Source of the DNA: JAHWKS01 sp964458385
GTDB taxonomy: Bacteria; Planctomycetota; Planctomycetia; Pirellulales; Pirellulaceae
Assembly: GCA_964458385.1 (NCBI GenBank)
Contig: CAYWIS010000112.1
Location: 1 to 19,396 of the forward strand
DNA: 19,396 nucleotides
Reading direction: 5' to 3'
This document shows positions 13,705 to 19,396 of this stretch, one piece after another. The notes beneath the pieces are model-generated. The model was not told the DNA's origin. It ran no database searches and saw only the letters and a list, made by a program, of their open reading frames with translations. Both the position numbers and the translations under genes were made by a program. How positions within the stretch are numbered: the stretch's first letter is position 1; every line of letters begins with the position of its first letter.

Positions 13705-13720
13705 TGTTCCACGTGACACG
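13705..13720. promoter_or_regulatory. Degenerate parS-like site
   Basis: TGTTCCACGTGACACG matches the 14-bp core of the two parS sites at 17.4 kb at 13 of 14 positions in reverse orientation, including the full CACGTG centre. It lies in the gap upstream of the VOC gene, about 3.7 kb from the main parS pair. Confidence 0.4.
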
Positions 13721-13755
13721 ACCGCAATCGGCCCGCGCGAACAAGGATGAATTGC

Positions 13756-13777
13756 ACACCACCTAAAGGGGTGGTGT
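13756..13777. other. Perfect 8-bp hairpin in the gap after the phosphodiesterase gene
   Basis: ACACCACC (13756-13763) pairs with GGTGGTGT (13770-13777) around a 6-base loop. There is no good U-tract on either strand, so the role is unclear. Confidence 0.3.
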
Positions 13778-13816
13778 TGCCCTTTTGGGCCCGCGCCCAA
13801 CGGCATGGTACGAAAC

Positions 13817-13852
13817 CGGCCGGAACGCCATGTCGATTTGGCGCCCCGGCCG
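13817..13852 (-). terminator. GC-rich hairpin after the glycerophosphodiesterase gene
   Basis: CGGCCGGAACGCCA (13817-13830) pairs with TGGCGCCCCGGCCG (13839-13852) except for a central two-base mismatch, giving a long stem with an 8-base loop about 50 bases after the gene's stop. There is no U-run, so it may be a weak or factor-assisted terminator. Confidence 0.4.
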
Positions 13853-13900
13853 ATGATCATTAGGCGAGCTATCTTGCAACGCGCTTGGCGTCACGACGCG

Positions 13901-14707
13901 TCATTTTGTCTTTTCAATGTAGGCTTGGACGGCAAGGGGAATATCACTGCAAATGGCGTCGACCCCTAACCCCACCGCCAGGTGGTAATCCTGGATGGTG
14001 TGCCCCGGCCAACCGTTCACGGCCAGGCCCGCTTGCTGCGCCGCCTTCACCGCAGCGCGGGTGCTGCCTTCCATCCGGCATCCGATGCGTTTGGCGCCCA
14101 GTTCGAGCGCCCGCTTGACGATCTCGGGCGTGCAAGGCCCCCCGGTGATGAGCAGCAAGTTGGCGTTGGGATCGATGCGTTTGACGATTCGTAGCGGCCG
14201 CTCGTCGAACGAGGTGAAGTAGTAATAGGAGCCTTCGGGCTCGTAGGTTTTCACGGCCGCATGCAGCTTGCGGCAGAATTCTTCCAGCCGCTCGTCGGGA
14301 TACAGTTCCTTGTTGCTGGTCTTCATTTCCAGCTCTAAATAGACGCCCGGCTTGTCGGCAAAGTATTGCAATAGCTCGTCGAGGAAGAGGAACGGTTGTC
14401 CTTTCTTGGTCCTCACCTCGCGCAGTTCGGCCGCCGTCTTATGCTCGACCGGCCCCGACGCGTTGTGTGTGCGGTTCAGGCTGTCGTCGTGAAGGATCAC
14501 CAGTTCGCCATCGCGGGTCATGCGCACGTCGGTTTCAAACCCGCGAATCCCACGCTCATAGCAGCCGCGGAATCCTTCCATGGTGTTCTCTTCGAACTCA
14601 AAGGCGCCGCCGCGATGGGCATACAGCAAACCTTTCTCTTGGGCCGACACCGCCTCGTTTGCGCCCGCCACCATCACCAGCACCGCCAACCAACGCCACC
14701 TACTCAT
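13901..14707 (-). CDS. Exported glycerophosphodiester phosphodiesterase
   Basis: A 268-residue GDPD-family enzyme, which hydrolyses glycerophosphodiesters to glycerol-3-phosphate and an alcohol. The N-terminus is a signal peptide (basic MSRWRW, then LAVLVMVAG, cleavage likely after SA at 21-22), so it probably acts in the periplasm. Catalytic motifs are all present: HRGG (31-34), EENT (39-42), ETD (58-60), LHDD (72-75) and LELEMK (124-129). The C-terminal barrel strand ends in VNGWPGHTIQDYH. The ATG at 14705-14707 has GGAG 7 bases upstream, and the signal peptide begins right there; a longer open frame upstream is rejected. Neighbours give no functional hint; phosphate or glycerol salvage from phospholipid headgroups is the usual role. 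Confidence 0.92.
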   Translation of the reverse strand: MSRWRWLAVLVMVAGANEAVSAQEKGLLYAHRGGAFEFEENTMEGFRGCYERGIRGFETDVRMTRDGELVILHDDSLNRTHNASGPVEHKTAAELREVRTKKGQPFLFLDELLQYFADKPGVYLELEMKTSNKELYPDERLEEFCRKLHAAVKTYEPEGSYYYFTSFDERPLRIVKRIDPNANLLLITGGPCTPEIVKRALELGAKRIGCRMEGSTRAAVKAAQQAGLAVNGWPGHTIQDYHLAVGLGVDAICSDIPLAVQAYIEKTK

Positions 14708-15109
14708 ACGACTTCTCCCAAGAGGTTCTCTATCAACACGAATCGCCGCCGCCCAAGCGGTACGGCCTTCAGGATGGCCAGAATAGTCACCCGCGGCGCC
14801 CCGAGAAAGCCACTCCCAGCTACAGAGGGGGGTGGCTAAGGATGGCGGACGATGCCTGGAAGCGCTGGTTAATTGCGGAGCAGCGAGACCAATCCCATCC
14901 CAACTCGCGGTGATGGCGTCTGGTCGCTTGCACGAGCGAGAGACGCTGAACAACCGCCCGCCACCCGCGTCATAGAGAAAGCGCCAACGTGCGTCCGATG
15001 AGGTCGGCTCGCCAGCGATACGGAAACGCGACCGTTCGGCTTGGAGCTATCTACAGATATGATCGGAAGTCGGCCGAACCCACCGCCCGATCAAGCGGAG
15101 TGATTCAAG
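14708..15109. other. Intergenic region between the phosphodiesterase gene and tRNA-Pro
   Basis: About 400 bases without a convincing gene, RNA or repeat. Open frames here are extensions or shadows. It should contain the phosphodiesterase promoter, but I see no good match to -35/-10 elements. Confidence 0.5.
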
Positions 15110-15184
15110 TCGGGGTGACAGGATTCGAACCTGCGACCCTCTGCTCCCAAAGCAGATGCGCTAGCCAGACTGCGCTACACCCCG
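15110..15184 (-). tRNA. tRNA-Pro (anticodon TGG)
   Basis: A complete cloverleaf on the minus strand: 7-bp acceptor stem CGGGGTG/CACCCCG, D stem GCGC/GCGC, anticodon stem TCTGC/GCAGA with loop TTTGGGA (anticodon TGG, reading CCA/CCN proline codons), and T arm GCAGG-TTCGAAT-CCTGT. The discriminator is A and no CCA is encoded (ACT follows), so CCA must be added by nucleotidyltransferase. Confidence 0.97.
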
Positions 15185-15197
15185 AAACGTGTAGATC

Positions 15198-15226
15198 ATG
15201 CTAACAAGGAAGCGACCGGCCGACAA
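15198..15226 (-). promoter_or_regulatory. Candidate promoter of tRNA-Pro
   Basis: On the minus strand TTGTCG (15221-15226) and TAGCAT (15198-15203) are 17 bases apart, placing the start a few bases before the mature tRNA 5' end. Each box matches four of six consensus positions. The -35 is the same hexamer as in the candidate promoter at 10743. Confidence 0.4.
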
Positions 15227-15522
15227 GTTGACCTCGCCCATTGCTGTTCGCGAACGGGAAGAAACGCCGTCGTTCGGTCCTCAGGAGGGAGGCCGCAGGA
15301 TCGCAGCGGGTTCGCGCTGGGGCGCTCGGCAGGTCAGGCCAAACTACGTGGGGAGCGTGAGAATCGTTGGTCGGGGGAACCAGGCGGTGGGCGGCTTGCT
15401 GGCCGGTGTCGACCGAGGCGGCCACGGCTGAGAGGGGCCGTGGCGTGGAAGAGCGCGGCTTGCGCCGCCGAGTGTCGCCGGAGGCGCCTTGCGCCCCCGA
15501 TGGGAAATCATACGCAACACGC
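15227..15522. other. Intergenic region between parB and tRNA-Pro
   Basis: About 300 bases downstream of parB with no supported gene. A small GGCGC/GCGCC hairpin near 15483-15495 could help end the parAB transcript but has no U-tract. Confidence 0.4.
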
Positions 15523-16551
15523 TCAGCCCGCCTGGCGGCCTGGCGCTTCGTAGACCGTTTCGGTGAGGAAGTCGAAGACCCGCTCGAACTCTTCGTGGTT
15601 CTTGAAATGAATCACGATCCGCCCGCGGCCTTTGGCGGTTTGTCGGATATCGACCTTGGCGCCCACCGCGCGGCGCAGCTCTTGCTCTAACGAGGCGACG
15701 TGCTCGCTCCGCGTCCGTGCGGGCTTGGCGGGTTTACTGGCCGGGTCGGAAACGCCGTCCTCACGTTCGATGTACTCCTTCACCATCCGCTCCACATCGC
15801 GGACGCTCAGGCCGTCGCGCTCCACCTGCCGGCAGAAGTCGATCTGCACCTTCTCGTCCCCAAGGGGCAAAAGGGCGCGGGCATGGCCTGCCGTGAGCTT
15901 GCCTTCCGCCAGGGCGGTCTGGACTTCCTCGGGCAGCTCCAAGAGCCGGAGGAAGTTGGCAATGGTCGCCCGGTTGATCTTCACGCGACGCGCCAGGTCC
16001 TCTTGGGTGCATTGATGCTGGGCGATGTAGCGCTGGAACGAGAGCGCCTTTTCGATGGGGTTGAGATCCTCGCGTTGAAGGTTCTCAACCAAGGCCAGCT
16101 CGGCGACCAATCGGTCGTCGGCCTCCCGAACCTGAGCAGGCACCGTGGTCCAGCCTGCCTTGATGGCCGCTCGCAGCCGCCGCTCGCCCGAGATCAGTTG
16201 GTACCGATCGCCCACACGTCGCACCAGGATCGGCTGGAGCATGTCGTGCTCTTGGAGGCTTTCCGCTAGCGAGGCGATTTCTTCTTCGGCGAACTTGCGG
16301 CGAGGCTGATAGGGGTTGTCGTCTATCTTGACCACCTCGAGCCGCAGCACTTCCTCATGGGGAACGCTTGGGTCACTGGGCGCCGGCGCCGCGTCGGACG
16401 CCGGGTCATGGACGCGCAAGGCGGGCGTAAGGGGCGCCACGGCATCGTCGGGCAAGCGGCGGCGCAAGGTCGCCGGTTCGCTCACGGCTGTGTCGTCGGC
16501 GGCGCCCAACAAGGCCGCCAAACCTTTGCCCAGTCGTCGATCTTTAGACAC
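15523..16551 (-). CDS. parB: Chromosome-partitioning protein ParB (CTPase clamp)
   Basis: A 342-residue ParB that loads onto parS and spreads as a CTP-dependent DNA clamp. The N-terminal RLGKGLAALLG (6-16) is the ParA-stimulating peptide. The CTP-binding domain has NPYQPRRKF (79-87), GERRLRAA (122-129) and ENLQREDLNPIEKA (156-169). The parS-reading helix-turn-helix lies around TQEDLARRVKINRATIANFL (182-201). The C-terminal dimerisation domain follows a Pro/Lys linker. Residues 17-68 are a low-complexity Ala/Pro/Asp linker, longer than in many ParB proteins. It begins with GTG, overlaps parA by 8 bases, and has GGAGG 9 bases upstream inside parA, so the two are translationally coupled. Confidence 0.96.
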   Translation of the reverse strand: MSKDRRLGKGLAALLGAADDTAVSEPATLRRRLPDDAVAPLTPALRVHDPASDAAPAPSDPSVPHEEVLRLEVVKIDDNPYQPRRKFAEEEIASLAESLQEHDMLQPILVRRVGDRYQLISGERRLRAAIKAGWTTVPAQVREADDRLVAELALVENLQREDLNPIEKALSFQRYIAQHQCTQEDLARRVKINRATIANFLRLLELPEEVQTALAEGKLTAGHARALLPLGDEKVQIDFCRQVERDGLSVRDVERMVKEYIEREDGVSDPASKPAKPARTRSEHVASLEQELRRAVGAKVDIRQTAKGRGRIVIHFKNHEEFERVFDFLTETVYEAPGRQAG

Positions 16552-17290
16552 GTTCCAACACCTCCATGCAAAGCTCTAGGTAAGCCCGTGTCCCGCGAGA
16601 GCGCGGAGCATAGTCGAGGACCGACAGCCCATGACTGGGCGCCTCGGCTACGGCCACGTCGCGCGGGATAACGGTATCGAAGACAATCTCGCCAAAGAAC
16701 TCGCGCACCTCCGCATCGACCTCGTGGGTCAACTCCAGCGAAGGGTCGTACATTGTGAGCAGGATGCCGCCGAACTCCAGGCAGTTGTCCTGCTGCCGCA
16801 TCACGTCGCGAATGACGTGAATCATTTGCGTCAGCCCTTCCATGGCGAAGTATTCGCACTGGATGGGCATGAGCACCTCGGTTGAGGCCGCCAGGGCGGT
16901 CTGCGTGAGCGGGCCTAGCGACGGCGGGCAATCGATCAGCGCGTAGTCGTACGCGCTAAGCCCGCGCGACAGATGGTGGCGAATCAGAGCCGCCTCGCCG
17001 TTCTCGGCGTTGGCCAGCACCTCGACGTCCCGGAAGTTCCGGCTGCCTGGCAACAGGTGCAGGTCTTTCAGCGACGTTTCGACCAGCGACTCGCGCAGCG
17101 GACGCAACTCGACCAGCGGGTGCCGGTCGGTGGGCGTGCTGCCGACCGCCGAGGTCGCGTTACACTGCGGATCGAGATCCACCAGCAAGGTGCGCAACCC
17201 GGCCTTGGCGATGGCGGCGGCCAGGTTGACCGCCGTCGTCGTCTTGCCGACGCCTCCTTTCTGGTTGGCTACGCAGATGATCCGCGCCAC
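16544..17290 (-). CDS. parA: Chromosome-partitioning ATPase ParA (Soj)
   Basis: A 248-residue deviant Walker ATPase that binds DNA non-specifically as an ATP dimer and moves ParB-parS complexes. Walker A is KGGVGKTTT (11-19) with the signature Lys11, A' is LLVDLDPQCNAT (35-46), and Walker B is ALIDCPPSLG (117-126). The lack of an N-terminal helix-turn-helix and the short length mark it as chromosomal (type Ib, Soj-like) rather than the long plasmid form. The start is a GTG with GGGAG 7 bases upstream. The two parS sites are directly upstream, the usual arrangement for origin-proximal parAB operons. Confidence 0.96.
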   Translation of the reverse strand: MARIICVANQKGGVGKTTTAVNLAAAIAKAGLRTLLVDLDPQCNATSAVGSTPTDRHPLVELRPLRESLVETSLKDLHLLPGSRNFRDVEVLANAENGEAALIRHHLSRGLSAYDYALIDCPPSLGPLTQTALAASTEVLMPIQCEYFAMEGLTQMIHVIRDVMRQQDNCLEFGGILLTMYDPSLELTHEVDAEVREFFGEIVFDTVIPRDVAVAEAPSHGLSVLDYAPRSRGTRAYLELCMEVLERV

Positions 17291-17374
17291 ACTATCGCTC
17301 CCATCCGTGGGATGCGGTTCAAAAAACGCGACGCGATTGTAACCGCGAAACGAGAAATCGCGGAATGGCAGTTA

Positions 17375-17390
17375 CGTTTCACGTGGAACG
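17375..17390. promoter_or_regulatory. parS centromere site 1
   Basis: CGTTTCACGTGGAACG contains the 14-bp core GTTTCACGTGGAAC, which matches the conserved bacterial parS palindrome throughout; only the outermost bases differ. It lies about 85 bases upstream of parA and is a binding site for the ParB encoded here. Confidence 0.9.
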
Positions 17391-17441
17391 TGCGGTCGCC
17401 GCAGGCGTGCGCGGCGACTAAGACGGCACGTTTTGCCCGGA

Positions 17442-17457
17442 CGTTTCACGTGGAACG
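17442..17457. promoter_or_regulatory. parS centromere site 2
   Basis: Identical 16-base sequence to site 1 (CGTTTCACGTGGAACG) in the same orientation, 67 bases further from parA. Two identical copies in a 258-base gap make chance occurrence very unlikely. The rest of this gap (17291-17548) holds no gene; a lone -10-like TACAAT on the minus strand (17336-17341) may belong to the parA promoter. Confidence 0.9.
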
Positions 17458-17548
17458 CGGCCCGAACAAAGCTCGCGGGCGAAGAAGGCCACCGGGGGAC
17501 AAGCATGTATTGCCCGTCCCCTGGCGACAAGGAACCCGTGGGCCGAAC

Positions 17549-18865
17549 CTATTCCAGCGGATTGAACACGAGGCCGCTGAGGAGCTTGGGATAGAAGTAG
17601 GTGCTCTTTTGCGGCATCCGCTCGCCGTGTTCGCTGATGGTGCGGATGTGGTCGATGGTGGCGGGCATCACCAGCGCCGCCAGCGGGAACTGGCCGGAGT
17701 CGAGGCCGTCGATTACCTCTTGGACCAGATGCACATAGGTGGGCTTCGGCCAGCCCTTGCCGTCCAGCAGGTTTTCAACCACCAGGCGGTGCAAGATGCT
17801 CACGCCCAGGCTGCGCCAGTCGTCGCTGCGTTCCGGAGCGAGCTGTTGCAGCCGCGCCCGGCCGGCGTCGGTAATGCGGGCCACGACCCAACGGCCGTCC
17901 TTGGCGGTGTAGAAGCCGATGGTTCCTTGGTCGTCTTCCACGGCCAGCTCGTCCCAGACCATGTTCGCCAAGTCGGCGCCTTCCCCTGCAATGCGCGTGG
18001 TGAAGTTGTCGCCCAGCTTGGCGATCAGTTCGTCTGAGGTCATCGGAGCTGGGCCTTCAAACAGGCGATGCGTGGGGAGCACGATCATGCCAGGGTCGCT
18101 CATGCTCACGCACATCATGAGCACGAAGTTGGCCGGATGATCGTCGGGCAGCGGGCCGTGCTGCTCGATCAGATAGTCGCGATAGTTGCAGGCCGTTTCG
18201 TAGCGGTGGTGCCCGTCGGCCACGAATGTCGGCTTTGGCTCCATGACCGAGGCGACTTGCGCGATGACGCGGTCGTCGGTGACCGGCCACATGCGATGCA
18301 CCACGCCCAAGTGGTCGACCGCCTCAAGCGGCGTCTGTCCGGCAATGGCCGCTTCGAGGATCTCTTGGGCCTCGTTCTCCGGATCGGGATACAAGCCAAA
18401 GATCTGGCTGAGGTTCGCCTTGCAGGCCTTGGTTAGCCGCAGTCGGTCGGCCTTGGCCGAAGCGTGCGTTTCTTCGTGCGGGTAGATCTTGCCTTCTCCG
18501 AACCGCTCCAAACGCACGCGGCACATAAACCCGCGGCGCTGATACTCGCGCCCGCCGTAGGTGAAGACCTGGTGGTAGACGTAAATGGCGGGCGCCGACT
18601 CCTCCATCAACACGCCTTCGCGGCGCCAGTTCTTGAAGAAGGTCGCGGCGCGGTGGTAGCGGTTGCCGTGCGGCGCGTCGTCTGGTTCGTCGCCCGGCTC
18701 AGGGCGATTGAGAATCAGCCGAATGACATTGGCAGGATGCTTCTTGTAAAGCGCGTCCTGGAGTGCGTCGTCAATGACGTCGTAAGGCGGCGCAACAACA
18801 TCGCTCAGCGCGCCAACGTGGCCAAGATCGTAGCGAATACCGCGAAACGCTTGAATGGTGGGCAT
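17549..18865 (-). CDS. DUF1015 family protein (possible small-molecule kinase)
   Basis: A 438-residue member of the DUF1015 family, full length. Conserved blocks are VVAPPYDVID (23-32), RRGFMCRVRLERFGEGKIYPHEETHASAKADR (about 110-141, key residues His130, Glu131, Glu132 and His134), the strongly conserved ADGHHRYETA (216-225) and a C-terminal domain ending KLLSGLVFNPLE. The DGHHR motif resembles the nucleotide-binding motif of ParB-related folds such as the archaeal free-serine kinase, and DUF1015 genes often sit near serine-synthesis genes in other bacteria; both points are from memory and the kinase idea is inference. There is no signal peptide or membrane segment. It lies upstream of the parS/parAB region and downstream of ahcY, in the same direction as both. 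Confidence 0.9.
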   Translation of the reverse strand: MPTIQAFRGIRYDLGHVGALSDVVAPPYDVIDDALQDALYKKHPANVIRLILNRPEPGDEPDDAPHGNRYHRAATFFKNWRREGVLMEESAPAIYVYHQVFTYGGREYQRRGFMCRVRLERFGEGKIYPHEETHASAKADRLRLTKACKANLSQIFGLYPDPENEAQEILEAAIAGQTPLEAVDHLGVVHRMWPVTDDRVIAQVASVMEPKPTFVADGHHRYETACNYRDYLIEQHGPLPDDHPANFVLMMCVSMSDPGMIVLPTHRLFEGPAPMTSDELIAKLGDNFTTRIAGEGADLANMVWDELAVEDDQGTIGFYTAKDGRWVVARITDAGRARLQQLAPERSDDWRSLGVSILHRLVVENLLDGKGWPKPTYVHLVQEVIDGLDSGQFPLAALVMPATIDHIRTISEHGERMPQKSTYFYPKLLSGLVFNPLE

Positions 18866-19079
18866 GAGTGTGCGGGAGGAAGAAAGAACGTAGATTGCCG
18901 GATAGGCGGAAGATTCTGCCGGCCGCGATCGACTCCCGCGACATGAGCAGGAGTAGGGGCCATCGGAGCGCCGTAGCGACTAGCGGCTACTTCGCTCTGG
19001 CGCCGCGTAGCGCGGTCGCCAGGGATCAGCGACGCTCCGCGGTGAATACGACCATGCCGGAGCGCCGCTTGGGTACGCC

Positions 19080-19106
19080 ACGCGCCGCACACGGGGCGCG
19101 GCGCGT
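19080..19106 (-). terminator. GC-rich hairpin after ahcY
   Basis: ACGCGCCGC (19080-19088) pairs perfectly with GCGGCGCGT (19098-19106) around a 9-base loop, 12 bases after the ahcY stop. There is no U-tract, so it may be a weak terminator or stabilise the mRNA end. The remaining 18866-19079 gap contains no gene. Confidence 0.45.
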
Positions 19107-19118
19107 AACTCGCTCATC

Positions 19119-19396
19119 TTAATACCGGTAGTGGTCGGGCTTGTAGGGGCCTTCGACCGGAACGCCCAAGTACTCCGCCTGCTCGGGAGTCAGCTTGGTC
19201 AGCTTGGCGCCGATCTGATCCAGGTGCAGCCGAGCCACTTCTTCGTCCAGATGCTTGGGCAGCACGTACACCTTCGGCTCGTACTTCTCGGCGTTCTGCC
19301 ACAACTCAATCTGGGCCAGCACCTGGTTGGTGAACGAGTTCGACATGACGAACGACGGGTGACCCGTAGCGCAGCCCAGGTTCACCAGGCGGCCTT
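19119..19396 (-). CDS. ahcY: S-adenosylhomocysteinase, C-terminal fragment
   Basis: The last 91 codons of adenosylhomocysteinase, which splits S-adenosylhomocysteine into adenosine and homocysteine in the methyl cycle; the rest lies beyond the right edge. The sequence GRLVNLGCATGHPSFVMSNS and then FTNQVLAQIELW is the conserved NAD-domain block, and the protein ends in the family's invariant KPDHYRY tail, which reaches into the NAD site of the neighbouring subunit. The frame is open to the window edge, so the apparent GTG near 19385 is internal. Homocysteine production links loosely to the cysK gene 7 kb away, but there is no shared operon. Confidence 0.96.
   Translation of the reverse strand, partial: GRLVNLGCATGHPSFVMSNSFTNQVLAQIELWQNAEKYEPKVYVLPKHLDEEVARLHLDQIGAKLTKLTPEQAEYLGVPVEGPYKPDHYRY

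Noticed and set aside
14708..14953. N-terminal extension of the glycerophosphodiesterase frame
   Set aside because: The signal peptide and ribosome-binding site place the start at 14707; the upstream codons have no family similarity.
16973..18037. 354-codon plus-strand open frame spanning parA, the parS gap and DUF1015
   Set aside because: It crosses two conserved minus-strand genes and the parS region; it is only possible because stop codons are rare in GC-rich DNA.

Overview
The window is GC-rich and gene-dense, and its content points to a planctomycete (PVM superphylum, probably a Pirellulales-like lineage). The main clue is a bacterial microcompartment (BMC) operon with the gene order known from the planctomycete/verrucomicrobial fucose/rhamnose compartment. 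Further clues are an unusual eukaryote-like isoleucyl-tRNA synthetase and a secreted Pro/Thr/Val-rich repeat protein. The taxon is an inference from gene content; no rRNA or other taxonomic marker is present. Apart from one acetyltransferase (and possibly one doubtful small ORF), every gene is on the minus strand.

Positions 1-4400 hold the BMC operon, read from right to left: a DeoR-type repressor, PduL phosphotransacylase, two hexameric shell proteins (BMC-H), acetate kinase, a pentameric shell protein (BMC-P, EutN/CcmL) and the start of a CoA-acylating aldehyde dehydrogenase that runs off the left edge. The enzymes form a consistent route: aldehyde to acyl-CoA (aldehyde dehydrogenase), acyl-CoA to acyl-phosphate (PduL), then acyl-phosphate plus ADP to acid plus ATP (acetate kinase). 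PduL and the dehydrogenase both start with an amphipathic helix that looks like a shell-targeting peptide. A good sigma70-type promoter lies upstream of the repressor gene, with a perfect 8+8 bp palindrome just upstream of its -35, a likely operator for the repressor. The shell genes are separated by unusually long spacers, two of which can form hairpins.

Positions 4400-9750 hold a divergent GNAT acetyltransferase (plus strand), purN for purine synthesis, and ileS preceded by a very acidic small protein whose last codons overlap the ileS ribosome-binding site. Positions 9970-12075 hold a secreted hexa/heptapeptide-repeat protein with its own promoter and terminator, then cysK with promoter and terminator. 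Positions 12470-14710 hold a nitroreductase, a VOC-family (glyoxalase/dioxygenase fold) protein and an exported glycerophosphodiester phosphodiesterase.

Positions 15110-19396 hold tRNA-Pro(TGG), the chromosome-partition operon parA-parB with two strong parS sites directly upstream, a DUF1015 protein and the 3' end of ahcY (S-adenosylhomocysteinase). parAB with parS suggests that this segment lies near the replication origin, although no dnaA box cluster or dnaA gene is seen. The most interesting items are the BMC operon, with its variant acetate kinase active site and candidate operator; the altered zinc sites of IleRS; the parS cluster with a degenerate third copy 3.7 kb away; and the DUF1015 protein.
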